DNA from: Actinotalea solisilvae
Lineage (GTDB): Bacteria; Actinomycetota; Actinomycetes; Actinomycetales; Cellulomonadaceae
NCBI RefSeq assembly: GCF_016464425.1
Contig: NZ_JADDKQ010000001.1
Location: forward strand, 124,001-188,000
Length of the DNA: 64,000 nucleotides
Reading direction: 5' to 3'
The translations under genes and the position numbers were made by a program. Each line of letters starts with the position of its first letter. Position 1 is the first letter of the stretch. Positions 19,044-28,175 of this stretch are shown in pieces. Under the pieces are notes generated by a model. That model was not told the origin of the DNA, did not search any database, and saw only the letters and a list, made by a program, of their open reading frames with translations.

Positions 19044-20327
19044 GTGACCGCTCAGCAGCCGCTCGCCGCGCGCGACCTCAGCCGCCGCACGTTCCTCCAG
19101 GGCCTCGGCGTCGCGGGCGCCGGCCTCGCGCTCACGTCCTGCGCCCGGCCGTCCGGCTCCCGGACGACCGAGATCGTCTTCTACCAGTCGAAGCCCGAGG
19201 TGATCGGGTACTTCGACGAGCTCATCCAGCAGTTCCACGAGGCCCAGTCGACGGTCCGCGTGCGCCACGACGCGACGTCGAACCTCGCGGGCTCGTTCGT
19301 GCGCGAGACGCCGCCCGACATCGGCTGCCTCAACTACAACTTCGAGATCTCGCGCTACGTCGAGCGCGGCGCGCTGAGCGACCTGAGCGACATGCCCGAG
19401 GCGGGCCGGATCATCGACGAGCTGCAGCCGCTCGTCGACGTCACGGCGACGTACCCGGGCCGGACGAGCGTGATCCCGTACTCGCTCATGGCGGCGGCCG
19501 TGCTCTACAACCGCGAGATCTTCCAGGCGAACGGGCTCGAGCCGCCCACCACCTGGGACGAGTTCCTCGCGGTGTGCGAGGCCCTGACCGCCGCGGGCGT
19601 GACGCCCATCTACTCCACCTTCAAGGACCCCTGGACCATCGCGCAGGGCCACTTCGACTACACGGTCGGGGGCCTGATCGACACGACCGACTTCTTCGAG
19701 CAGCTCAAGGAGCAGGGGGCCGACGTCGGGCCGAACAGCCCGGTCGCGTTCCAGAAGCAGTTCGTCGAGCCCGTGGAACGGATGAAGGTCCTGGTCGGGT
19801 ACTCGAACGAGAACGCGGCGAGCCGGGGCTACGGCGACGGCAACCTGGCCTTCGCGAACGGCGAGGCGGCCATGTACCTCCAGGGGCCGTGGGCCCTGAC
19901 CGAGATCGCCAAGACGAACCCCGACCTCGACGTCGGTGCCTTCCCGCTGCCGATGACCGACGACCCGGCCGACCGCAAGGTGCGGGTGAACATCGACCTC
20001 GCGCTGTGGATCCCAGAAGGGTCCGCCAAGAAGGAGGCCGCGCGGGAGTTCCTCTCCTTCCTCATGCAGCCCGAGGTGATCGACGCGTACAACGCCCAGG
20101 CGCTCGGCTTCGGCGTGACCGAGGGCGCCGCCCCGGTCACGAACGAGACGCTCGTGGAGCTCAAGGAGTACTACGACCGGGCCGCGTTCTACCTCGGCGC
20201 GTCGCAGCTGGTCCCGCAGTCGATCCCGCTCCAGAACTACGCGCAGTCCCTCGCCACCGGGGCGGAGCCGGAACAGGTGCTCCGCACCCTCGACGCCGAC
20301 TGGTCACGCCTGGCGTTCCGCTCCTGA
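19044..20327 (+). CDS. Sugar ABC transporter solute-binding lipoprotein
   Basis: A family-1 extracellular solute-binding protein of 427 aa. The GTG start gives a Tat signal (LSRRTFLQG) joined to a lipobox ALTSC with Cys33 as the lipidation site, so it is folded before export and anchored outside the membrane. Typical features include FYQSKPEVIGYFDELIQQF, PYSLMAAAVLYNREIFQANG followed by PPTTWDEF, and AMYLQGPWAL. It is the first gene of a three-gene importer operon with two permeases. No ATPase is encoded nearby; actinobacterial CUT1 importers commonly share an MsiK-type ATPase encoded elsewhere. The sugar is unknown. Confidence 0.9.
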   Translation: MTAQQPLAARDLSRRTFLQGLGVAGAGLALTSCARPSGSRTTEIVFYQSKPEVIGYFDELIQQFHEAQSTVRVRHDATSNLAGSFVRETPPDIGCLNYNFEISRYVERGALSDLSDMPEAGRIIDELQPLVDVTATYPGRTSVIPYSLMAAAVLYNREIFQANGLEPPTTWDEFLAVCEALTAAGVTPIYSTFKDPWTIAQGHFDYTVGGLIDTTDFFEQLKEQGADVGPNSPVAFQKQFVEPVERMKVLVGYSNENAASRGYGDGNLAFANGEAAMYLQGPWALTEIAKTNPDLDVGAFPLPMTDDPADRKVRVNIDLALWIPEGSAKKEAAREFLSFLMQPEVIDAYNAQALGFGVTEGAAPVTNETLVELKEYYDRAAFYLGASQLVPQSIPLQNYAQSLATGAEPEQVLRTLDADWSRLAFRS

Positions 20328-20387
20328 TCGCGCCGCGCACCGTCGCGCCCGACCTCCGCCTCACCCGTCCGACGACCGGAGACTTCC

Positions 20388-21311
20388 ATGGCGACAGCCG
20401 CCGAGACCCGACCACGGACGGTCGACCGCGCGGGACCCGTGCGGCCCGACCGTCGCCGACCGGCGGGCCTGACGTTCTACCTCATGCTCGTGCCGTCCCT
20501 CGTGCTGTTCACGCTCGCGATCACGGTGCCGGCGGTCATGGGCATCACGCTGAGCTTCACCGACTCGATCGGGTTCGGCGAGTTCGAGTGGGTCGGGCTC
20601 ACCAACTACGTGGCGATGTTCTCCGACCCCGCCATCCTCGGTTCCTACGGCTTCACGATCCTCTTCGCGCTCGTCACCGTGCTGCTCGTCAACGTCGTGG
20701 CGTTCCTGCTCGCGGTGGGGCTGACGGCGAGGATCCGCGCCAAGATCACCCTGCGAGCGGTGTTCGTGCTCCCCATGGTGATCTCGGGCATCGTCATCGC
20801 GTACGTCTTCAACTTCCTGTTCTCGAACTCGCTCCCGCAGCTCGGGCAGACGCTGGGCGTCGCGGCGCTCGAGCAGAGCCTGCTCGCGGACCCCGACCTC
20901 GCCTGGCTGACGATCGTGTTCGTCACCGCGTGGCAGGCGATCCCCTCGGCGCTGCTCATCTACATCGCGGGGATCCTGTCGATCCCGAACGAGGTCTACG
21001 AGGCGGCGTCGATGGACGGCGCCTCGCCCGGCCGCAGGCTCGTGTCCATCACGCTGCCGCTCGTCGCGGGCTACGTCCTCATCAACCTCGTCATCGGGTT
21101 CAAGAACTTCCTCAACGCCTACGACATCATCGTCGGCCTCACGAACGGCGGCCCCGGGACCGCGACCCGCAGCGTCGCGATGACGATCTTCTCGGGCTTC
21201 ACCGGGGGCGACTACGCCTACCAGATGGCCAACGCGACGATCTTCTTCCTCATCGCGGTCGTGCTCGCGGTCACCCAACTGCGCCTGACGCGCGGAAGGA
21301 GTGCGTTCTGA
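20388..21311 (+). CDS. Sugar ABC transporter permease (MalF/UgpA type)
   Basis: An inner-membrane permease of 307 aa with six predicted helices. The ATPase-contact EAA loop reads EVYEAASMDGASPGRRLVSI, then TLPLV. N-terminal residues 1-25 are cytoplasmic and Arg-rich. It overlaps the next permease by one base (TGATG). With its partner it forms the channel for the lipoprotein encoded upstream. Confidence 0.93.
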   Translation: MATAAETRPRTVDRAGPVRPDRRRPAGLTFYLMLVPSLVLFTLAITVPAVMGITLSFTDSIGFGEFEWVGLTNYVAMFSDPAILGSYGFTILFALVTVLLVNVVAFLLAVGLTARIRAKITLRAVFVLPMVISGIVIAYVFNFLFSNSLPQLGQTLGVAALEQSLLADPDLAWLTIVFVTAWQAIPSALLIYIAGILSIPNEVYEAASMDGASPGRRLVSITLPLVAGYVLINLVIGFKNFLNAYDIIVGLTNGGPGTATRSVAMTIFSGFTGGDYAYQMANATIFFLIAVVLAVTQLRLTRGRSAF

Positions 21312-22210
21312 TGACGCAGACGACGCTGACCACGACGGCACCCGGCCAGGTACCGGTCCGACGCCGTCGCCGCTTCCTCGGCCGGTCCGGCGAGGACCGC
21401 CCGAGCTGGGGCGCAACCACCGCGCTGGTGATCTGCTCGATCGCCGTGTTCCTGCCGCTCTACGCGACCGTGACGATGGCGTTCAAGACGACCCAGCAGT
21501 CCGTCAGCGGGCAGGTGTTCGCGCTGCCCTCGCCGCTGTCGGTCGACGGCTTCGTCGAGGCGTGGCGGCTGACGAACTTCCCGCGCGGCTTCGGGATCTC
21601 GGTCTTCGTGACGCTCGTGACGGTCGTGGGCACGGTGGTCCTCGCCTCGCTCGCCGCCTACGCGATCGCGCGGAACTGGGACCGGAGGTTCTTCCGGATG
21701 TCGTTCTTCTACCTGCTCGCCGCGATGTTCCTGCCCTTCCCCGTGCTGGCCCTCTCGCAGGTGAAGCTCACGGGGATGGTCGGCCTGGCCAACCCGCTCG
21801 GCGTCGCGATCCTCCACGTGATGTTCCAGCTGTCGTTCAGCGTGCTCCTCTTCACGGCGTTCATCCGGGGGCTGCCCGAGGAGCTCGAGGAGAGCGCGCG
21901 GCTCGACGGCGCGACGACGTGGCAGGTGTTCCGGCGCATCGTCTTCCCGATGATGGCGCCCATGAGCGCGACGGTGGCCATCTTCGCGTTCCTCGCCTCG
22001 TGGAACGACTTCATGATGCCGTCGCTCATCACGGCCGACTCGACGCTCCAGACCCTGCCCGTGCTGCAGTCGGTGTTCCAGACGCAGTTCAGCAGCAACT
22101 ACAACGTGGCGTTCGCGTCCTACCTCATGGCGATGGCGCCCGCGATCGTCGTCTACCTGTTCACGCAGCGCTGGGTGATGGCCGGCGTGACGCAGGGTGC
22201 GATCAAGTAG
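21311..22210 (+). CDS. Sugar ABC transporter permease (MalG/UgpE type)
   Basis: The second permease, 299 aa, with six predicted helices and the EAA loop ELEESARLDGATTWQVFRRI followed by VFP. The C-terminus (QRWVMAGVTQGAIK) is the standard end of the family. It closes the importer operon. The transcript terminator should lie in the aberrant G/C tract that follows, so its real sequence is probably not represented here. Confidence 0.93.
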   Translation: MTQTTLTTTAPGQVPVRRRRRFLGRSGEDRPSWGATTALVICSIAVFLPLYATVTMAFKTTQQSVSGQVFALPSPLSVDGFVEAWRLTNFPRGFGISVFVTLVTVVGTVVLASLAAYAIARNWDRRFFRMSFFYLLAAMFLPFPVLALSQVKLTGMVGLANPLGVAILHVMFQLSFSVLLFTAFIRGLPEELEESARLDGATTWQVFRRIVFPMMAPMSATVAIFAFLASWNDFMMPSLITADSTLQTLPVLQSVFQTQFSSNYNVAFASYLMAMAPAIVVYLFTQRWVMAGVTQGAIK

Positions 22211-22230
22211 CCGAGCGGCCCCGACCGACG

Positions 22231-22390
22231 GGCGCCGGGGGCGGGGGGGCGCCCCCCCCCCCGGGGCGCGCCCCCGGGGGGGGGCGCGCCCCGCCCGGGG
22301 TGGGCGGCGGGGTTCTAACATGGCGCGGCGCGCCCCCCCGGGGGGGGGGGGGGGCGGGCCCCCCCCCCCGCGGCGCCCCCCGCGACCGGT
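22231..22390. other. Aberrant G/C homopolymer tract (probable sequencing dropout)
   Basis: The gap between two convergent genes holds alternating runs made almost only of G and C, including 11 C (22252-22262), 15 G (22340-22354) and 11 C (22359-22369). Genes on both sides have normal sequence. This is where a strong bidirectional terminator hairpin is expected. The pattern is best explained by base-calling failure in a hard hairpin, not by real biology. Confidence 0.7.
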
Positions 22391-22397
22391 GGGCGGC

Positions 22398-23261
<864 letters not shown>

Positions 23262-23370
23262 GCTTCCTCCTGGCTCGTGCGGTCCGGCGCGCCCTGACGC
23301 GCCGGGCCGGGGCGTGGGCGTCCCGGCACCGGCACAACGGGTCCCCGCACGCGAACCTTCCGATCTGCGG

Positions 23371-23393
23371 GTACCCACTTCTCGGTAAGGTAC
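23371..23393. promoter_or_regulatory. Candidate HxlR operator overlapping a -10 box
   Basis: Inverted repeat GTACC-N13-GGTAC between the divergent genes. It overlaps the hexamer TAAGGT (23386-23391), which lies six bases before the HxlR ATG and could direct a leaderless transcript. A binding site here could repress both directions. Confidence 0.4.
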
Positions 23394-23397
23394 TGAC

Positions 23398-23784
23398 ATG
23401 TCGGTAAGCACCCAGGTCAGCCTGCTGGAGCGCCTCCCCGGGGGCGTGCTCGCGTCGGGCTGTCCGAGCCGCGTCGTGCTCGACCACGTGACGAGCAAGT
23501 GGGGCGTGCTCGTCCTCGTCGCGCTCGCCGACCGCACGCTGCGCTGGAACGAGCTGCGGCGCGTCGTCGAGGGCGTGAGCGAGAAGATGCTCGCCCAGAC
23601 CCTGCGGGTGCTCGAGCGCGACGGCTTCGTGCACCGCGAGGCCGCGCCCACGATCCCGCCCCGCGTGGACTACTCGCTGACCCCCCTCGGCCGCGATCTC
23701 GCCGCCCACCTCCTGCCCCTCGTCGGATGGGTCATGGACCATGCCGAGGAGATCGTGAGCCCGGCCGCGGAGCCGACCGCCTGA
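23398..23784 (+). CDS. HxlR-family redox-type regulator
   Basis: A 128-aa winged-helix repressor. It contains SKWGVLVLVALADRTLRWNE, LRRVVEGVSEKMLAQTLRVL and the wing DYSLTPLGRDL. The single N-terminal Cys22 in ASGCPSR sits where YodB/QorR-type regulators have their thiol sensor, so control by quinones or other electrophiles is likely. Its neighbour, divergently encoded, is the QorB-like oxidoreductase, its probable target. The transcript may be leaderless. Confidence 0.88.
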   Translation: MSVSTQVSLLERLPGGVLASGCPSRVVLDHVTSKWGVLVLVALADRTLRWNELRRVVEGVSEKMLAQTLRVLERDGFVHREAAPTIPPRVDYSLTPLGRDLAAHLLPLVGWVMDHAEEIVSPAAEPTA

Positions 23785-23851
23785 CCACCGCCTGCGCCCG
23801 GCGGGCCCCGGGTTTCACCCGCGCGCGACGGCGTCCGGCATGCGAGAGGCG

Positions 23852-23880
23852 TTGACACCATGTGGACGCGTCCCCACACT
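23852..23880 (+). promoter_or_regulatory. Sigma-70-like promoter before a short ORF
   Basis: TTGACA (23852-23857), a 17-bp spacer and CACACT (23875-23880). The expected start site falls on or next to the ATG at 23887, so the message would be leaderless. Confidence 0.5.
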
Positions 23881-23886
23881 CGACCC

Positions 23887-23982
23887 ATGACCACGGACCG
23901 CGCAGCACGCGAGGTCCCGCGCACCGCGGGACCCGTCGACGTGATGTCGACGCGCGCGTCCGAGTGTCGAATGTGTCGCTGA
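23887..23982 (+). CDS. Candidate Cys-type leader peptide (31 aa)
   Basis: A short frame starting MTTDRAAREVPR and ending ASECRMCR before TGA. Its promoter would place the start site at the ATG. The Arg-rich body and Cys-x-x-Cys-Arg end recall actinobacterial leader peptides that monitor cysteine supply upstream of sulfur genes. No sulfur gene follows directly; the next gene is the 83-aa unknown at 24170. A GGCTC/GAGCC inverted repeat lies about 25 bp after the stop. This is an inferred small gene. Confidence 0.35.
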   Translation: MTTDRAAREVPRTAGPVDVMSTRASECRMCR

Positions 23983-24169
23983 CGACCCTGTCGTCCCGGT
24001 CCCCCCGGCTCTGACGAGCCCGCCGCAGGCGTCCCGCCTGGTCCGGCACGCGGACCCCGCCCGTCGCACCGCGACACCTCCGACACCGCCCGCCCGTGGC
24101 CGCCGCACCGGCACGCCGCCTCGGGGTCGGCCCTCCCCTCCACCGACGCGCAGCCCGAGGAGCACTCCC

Positions 24170-24421
24170 GTGCCGAACCCCACCCGCATCGACGTCCTGC
24201 CCATCCAGGAGGCGGTCGCGACCGCCTCGCCCAGCGCGTGGCGCGACGGCCTCGTCGTCTCCCGGGAGCCGGGGACGATCACCGTCGCGCACCTCGACGG
24301 CGGTGCGAGCACGCTGACGACCCGGGCCGCACCGGACCCGGGTGAGCCCGTGGCCGTGCACCCCGTCGCCGAGCTCGTCGCGATCGGGGGCGTCTGGTAC
24401 GCGGCCCGGCCGGTGCGCTAG
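24170..24421 (+). CDS. Hypothetical 83-aa protein
   Basis: A small soluble protein with no family I recognise. GTG 24170 follows GAGGAGC. It reads as a beta-strand-rich domain (GLVVSREPGTITVAHLDGG, then LVAIGGVWYAARPVR), which may be a small barrel. The 187 bp before it hold only the putative leader region. Its TAG stop overlaps the stop of the convergent copper-storage-like gene within CTAG. Confidence 0.65.
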   Translation: MPNPTRIDVLPIQEAVATASPSAWRDGLVVSREPGTITVAHLDGGASTLTTRAAPDPGEPVAVHPVAELVAIGGVWYAARPVR

Positions 24422-24825
24422 CCCTTCGCCATCCCGGCCATCGCGGACGAGCACGCCTCGACCATCGCGCGACAGGCCGACGCGCAGATGCGGCAGTGCT
24501 CCGACATCGCGGCGTGCATCTCGCACTCCGCGGCGCACGCCTCACCCATGGCCTGGCACGCCTGCATCATCATCATCATGACGTTCACGTCGTAGCCGCC
24601 GGGGCGCATCATCATGCGCATCGTCGTCATCGCGACGTCCGCGGTGTTCATGCACATCGACGCGCAACGGCCCATGCCCTCGCCGCCGTCGGCGTCCGCG
24701 CACATCGTCGCGGCCATCGACGCCGCCGAGCACGCCTCGATGCACTGCTGCATCATCCCCATGTCCATGCCCGACGACTCCGCCGCCGCCGGCATGGACC
24801 TCATCATGTCCGCCATCATGCTCAT
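24418..24825 (-). CDS. Met/Cys-rich four-helix-bundle copper-binding protein (DUF326/Csp-like)
   Basis: A 135-aa protein that would bind many Cu(I) ions inside a four-helix bundle, as known for Csp proteins of the DUF326 group. It has 12 cysteines in CxxxC-like helical spacing (QQCIEAC, CASMC, QACQAMGEACAAEC, HCRICASAC) and about 30 methionines, including a run of five. No signal peptide is visible, so it is probably cytosolic (Csp3-like). ATG 24825 is chosen from the GAGAGG upstream; a longer frame exists but lacks family features. The CDF transporter gene lies just upstream on the same strand, so this looks like a metal-handling pair. Confidence 0.85.
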   Translation of the reverse strand: MSMMADMMRSMPAAAESSGMDMGMMQQCIEACSAASMAATMCADADGGEGMGRCASMCMNTADVAMTTMRMMMRPGGYDVNVMMMMMQACQAMGEACAAECEMHAAMSEHCRICASACRAMVEACSSAMAGMAKG

Positions 24826-24916
24826 CGGTGCCCGCCTCTCGCCCTCGTCGCGTGACCTGCTCCAGCTCCTCGACGGTACGCCCGGGCCTGTGCGGCACGC
24901 CACGGTGCGGGGAGCG

Positions 24917-25585
24917 TCAGTCGACGTCCTCGCCCGCGAGCGCCCGGGCCGCGAGGCGCTCCTCCTGCGCCGCACGCCAGACCTCGGCGGCCGCGCCGAC
25001 GTTGACGACGACGATGACGGCCCCGAGAACGAGGTCGGGCCACCCCGAGCGCGTCACGGCGGTCACCACGGCCATGGCGATGATGGCCAGGTTGACCAGC
25101 ACGTCGTTGCGCGCCGAGAGGAACGCCGCCCGCGACAGCGACCCGCCGTGGTGCCGCACGCGCGCGAGCAGGAGGGAGCACGTGAGGTTGACGACGACGG
25201 CGCCTCCCGCGGTGAGGACGAGCGCACGCACGTCGGGCGGCACCGGGTCGGACGCCTTGACGACGGCCTGCCACGCGGCGGCGAGCGCAGGGACCAGGAT
25301 GATCCCCGCCATGACCCTTCCCGCGACGGCCCGCCGTGGCAGCGACCAGCCCAGCGCGACGGCGATCAGCACGTTGATCGCGGCGTCCTCGAGGAAGTCG
25401 ACGCTGTCGGCGAGGAGCGACACCGACCCGATCGCCAGGGCGACGGTCGCCTCGACGCCGACGTACGCCAGGTTGAGCGCCGCGACCACCAGCACCACGC
25501 GACGCAGGCGCCGCACGCGTCCGGCGTCCTCCTCGGGCGCGGTCACGGCGTGCTCACGCCCGCCAGTCTGGCGCACGGTCCTCAC
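24917..25585 (-). CDS. CDF-type cation efflux transporter without C-terminal domain
   Basis: A membrane protein of up to 222 aa with about six predicted helices. The metal-site motifs of cation diffusion facilitators are present: ADSVDFLEDA in helix 2 and SARNDVLVNLA in helix 5. The usual cytoplasmic ferredoxin-like C-terminal domain is missing; the protein ends soon after the last helix. The GTG at 25585 is used here, but a GTG at 25546 (VTAPEEDA) is equally possible and neither has a strong ribosome site. It precedes the copper-storage-like gene by 91 bp. The metal is unknown. Confidence 0.85.
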   Translation of the reverse strand: MRTVRQTGGREHAVTAPEEDAGRVRRLRRVVLVVAALNLAYVGVEATVALAIGSVSLLADSVDFLEDAAINVLIAVALGWSLPRRAVAGRVMAGIILVPALAAAWQAVVKASDPVPPDVRALVLTAGGAVVVNLTCSLLLARVRHHGGSLSRAAFLSARNDVLVNLAIIAMAVVTAVTRSGWPDLVLGAVIVVVNVGAAAEVWRAAQEERLAARALAGEDVD

Positions 25586-25631
25586 CGGCGCTGCCCGGGT
25601 GCGCCGGCCCGGACCGACCTACGCTCGGAGC

Positions 25632-25985
25632 ATGAGCGGCTATCGGGTGAACCAGGCCGGCGTGACGCACGCGCGCGAGCTCATCGAGAAGCGGCGCTAC
25701 GACACCACGACCTCGTGGTCGGACGCGGCGCCGGGCGCCGACCGCGAGAACCGGTGGATCGAGCGCCACGGCGACGACGCCTACGGGGAGTGGCACCTCG
25801 CGGTCGACCCGGACGCGTCGCCAGGCACCAAGGCCCGGTTCCGCTTCCCCTACGGCGACTTCTCGCGCGTCAACCGGGCCGCCCTCGTCCACGCGAAGCA
25901 GCGCGCCGTGCAGAACGGCCACGACGAGGTCGCCGCGGCGGCGGACGACCTGCTCCAGCGCCTGGACCGGGCGCACGGGGACTGA
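25632..25985 (+). CDS. Hypothetical 117-aa protein
   Basis: A small, charged, soluble protein starting MSGYRVNQAGVTHAREL. It has a compact alpha/beta pattern (YGEWHLAVDPDA, RFRFPYGDFSRVNRAALVHA) and a C-terminal helix. Similar short proteins are common in actinobacterial genomes, but I know no function. It is divergent from the CDF gene and convergent with the broken SDR gene. Confidence 0.75.
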   Translation: MSGYRVNQAGVTHARELIEKRRYDTTTSWSDAAPGADRENRWIERHGDDAYGEWHLAVDPDASPGTKARFRFPYGDFSRVNRAALVHAKQRAVQNGHDEVAAAADDLLQRLDRAHGD

Positions 25986-26000
25986 CGAGGTCGCCGCGGG

Positions 26001-26773
26001 TCACCAGGTCGAGTCGCCGCGCAGCACGACGTCGGAGCCTCCGTCGACGAAGACGACCTGGCCGCACAGGTGGGTGTTCTCCTCGCCGACCAGCCACACG
26101 AGCAGCCGGGCCGGCACCTGCGCGGCCATGAAGCCGTGCAGGGCATCGGCACCAGGGCGGCGAGCGCCGTGCGCGCCTCGTCCGTCGCGAGGAACGACGC
26201 CACCATCGGGGTCTCGACGACGCCCGGCGCGATCGCGTTGAGCGGGATCCCCGCGCCGGCCCATGCCGGCGTCGGCGCGTGGCGGCGCAGCCACCGGCAC
26301 AGCGCGACCTTGCTGCTCGCATAGATCAGCCCGGCCCGGTCGGCCTCGACGAGGCGCGCGGCGCGGTCGAGCGCTCCGGGCTCGTCCGCGACGAGGCAGA
26401 GGTCCACCAGCTCGTCGTCGTGGTCCATGAGGCTCGCCATCGACGCGGTCGCCACCGCCCGGGGTGCCGGCGACCGAGCGAGCAACGGCCGCAGCCCCTC
26501 GAGCGTCGCGACGGTCCCGAAGTAGTTGACGGCGACGTCGGCCGGCGCCTGGTGGGCCAGCCCGGCGTTCGCGACGACGCCGTCCACGTGGCCGTCGGTG
26601 AGCGCCGTCACCTGCTCGGGGAGCGAGGCCCGCCCGTCCGGCGTGGTCAGGTCGACGACGACGTCGGCATCGTGGAGGTCGACCCCGACGGGCCGGTCGC
26701 CCCGCTCCGTCAGCAGCTCGCAGGTCGCCCGGCCGATGCCCGATGCCGAGCCCGTGACGACGACGGTGCGCAT
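26001..26773 (-). pseudogene. Short-chain dehydrogenase (3-alpha-HSD/carbonyl reductase type), frameshifted
   Basis: The 5' part encodes a classical SDR: TGSASGIGRAT, VANAG, the catalytic Ser in ATASMASL, YASSK, and APGVVETPM. VNYFG and the late GGSDVVLR resemble 3-alpha-hydroxysteroid dehydrogenase/carbonyl reductase. Near 26135-26150, after LVPMP, the frame breaks: the family's continuation (LHGFMAAQVPARLLVWL) is found one frame over and runs to a TGA at 26001. One missing base in a C run explains it. It could be a real recent mutation or a sequencing error; if corrected the protein would be about 257 aa. Confidence 0.8.
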
Positions 26774-27002
26774 GGTCGCTCCTGGTGGTCCGGACGACGC
26801 CCGGCCCCTGCCGGGCTCGGTCCACGGTAGGCACGGGCGTGCGCCGTGGCCTGCGGACCTTCGTCACCGCGGCCCGGGACCACCGGTCCCCGGGACCGCC
26901 GCCCGGGGACCTTCGCCTCTGCCCTGCCGTCGCCGTGCGGGCGACGCTGGTCGCTCGACGAGCTGCGGCCGGCGCACCGACCGCCCGACCGGAGGAGCTC
27001 CC

Positions 27003-27281
27003 GTGGCACACACCTGGACCGCTCGGATCGACCTCTTCGACGAGGCGGACTCCCCCGGCGGGAGCCGCCTGACGACCGCTCGCGCGGTGCTCGACACGGG
27101 CACGGCTCAGCTCGAGGGTCGCGGTCACGCCCGCCGCAACCCCGAGGACGCCGACGTCCCCGAGATCGGCGAGGAGCTCGCGGCGGCGCGTGCGCTCCGT
27201 GCGCTCGCCGACCGGCTGCTCGACGTGACGTCCGAGGACATCGCCGCGGTGGAGCACCACCGCGTGCACCTGCGCGCCTGA
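27003..27281 (+). CDS. DUF1876 family protein
   Basis: A 92-aa soluble protein of the actinobacterial DUF1876 family: AHTWTARIDLFDE at the start, then GRGHARRNPEDADVPEIGEE followed by LAAARALRALADRLLD. The GTG at 27003 follows GGAGGAGC. Function is unknown. It is the first gene of a tight run with the prenyltransferase-fold protein (5-bp gap). Confidence 0.85.
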   Translation: MAHTWTARIDLFDEADSPGGSRLTTARAVLDTGTAQLEGRGHARRNPEDADVPEIGEELAAARALRALADRLLDVTSEDIAAVEHHRVHLRA

Positions 27282-27286
27282 CGACC

Positions 27287-28171
27287 GTGGACGACCCGGC
27301 GGCCGTGCCGGACGCGCCCGACGCGGGCCGTCGGAGCACGGAGCACGCCTCGGACGTCGCGGCGATCCTGGCGACGCGGCACGACAACGGCGCCGACCAC
27401 TGGGCGACCCCGGAGGGCGGCGTCACGAAGGGCGGCCCGTTCTCGACGCTCGAGGGGCCACGCCTGCTGGTCGAGCTCGGCGTCGACCCCGCGCACGAGG
27501 CGCTGCGCGGCGCCGCCGACGCGATCTGGCGGACCTGGCGCGAGGACGGCCGGTTCCGGACGTCGCCGTCGGGCACGATCCACCCCTGCCACACGATCCA
27601 CGCCGCCCGGACGCTGGCCCTGCTCGGGCACGGGGACGACGAGCGCTTCGCGCGGACCCTCGAGCACCTGCTGGCGAGCCTCCACACGGACGGCGCGTGG
27701 CGGTGCCGCAAGTTCAGCTACGGGCGGGGCCCGGAGACCGAGGCGTCCAACCCCGGACCCACCCTCGCGGCGCTCGACGCGCTCCGGCTCGCGGGCAGGG
27801 CGGACGCGGCCCCGGCGGGCGCGGTCGAGCTGCTGCTCGGTCACTGGACGACGCGCGTGCCGCTCGGGCCGTGCCACTACGGCATCGGGACCCTGTTCCA
27901 CCAGGTCGAGTACCCGTTCGCGACCTACACCCTGTTCCCCTGGGTGCACGCCCTGTCGTGGTACCCGCAGGCGCGCCGCGACCCGCGGTTCCTCGACGCG
28001 TTCGCGGTGCTGCAGCGGTCGCTGGTCGACGGGCAGGTGGTGGTGCAGCGCGTGCACCGGCGGCTCGCCGACCTGGAGTTCTGCCGCAGGGGCAGGCCCA
28101 CGGCGCTGGGCACGCGGCGGTACGAGGAGATCGTCGCCAACCTGGCGCAGGACACGGGCCGCCTACGATGA
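27287..28171 (+). CDS. Prenyltransferase/terpenoid-cyclase-fold protein
   Basis: A 294-aa protein with the repeated alpha-alpha units of the terpene cyclase/prenyltransferase toroid: RTWREDGRFRTSPSGTIHPC, ARTLALLGHGDDERFARTLE, SLHTDGAWRCRKFSYGRGP and PTLAALDALRLAG. No DxDD or lysine acid motif of true cyclases is visible, so the activity is uncertain and it may act on or bind an oligosaccharide or lipid. GTG 27287 begins six bases after the previous stop and the GT2 gene follows after four bases, so the three are one operon. Confidence 0.65.
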   Translation: MDDPAAVPDAPDAGRRSTEHASDVAAILATRHDNGADHWATPEGGVTKGGPFSTLEGPRLLVELGVDPAHEALRGAADAIWRTWREDGRFRTSPSGTIHPCHTIHAARTLALLGHGDDERFARTLEHLLASLHTDGAWRCRKFSYGRGPETEASNPGPTLAALDALRLAGRADAAPAGAVELLLGHWTTRVPLGPCHYGIGTLFHQVEYPFATYTLFPWVHALSWYPQARRDPRFLDAFAVLQRSLVDGQVVVQRVHRRLADLEFCRRGRPTALGTRRYEEIVANLAQDTGRLR

Positions 28172-28175
28172 CGCC

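Noticed and set aside
22231..22390. A repeat or structured RNA made of G and C runs
   Set aside because: The runs are too pure and placed exactly at an expected terminator hairpin; a sequencing artefact is more likely.
24000..24169. CRISPR-like or tandem repeats before the 83-aa gene
   Set aside because: No repeat unit recurs at regular spacing; I found no CRISPR array anywhere in the window.
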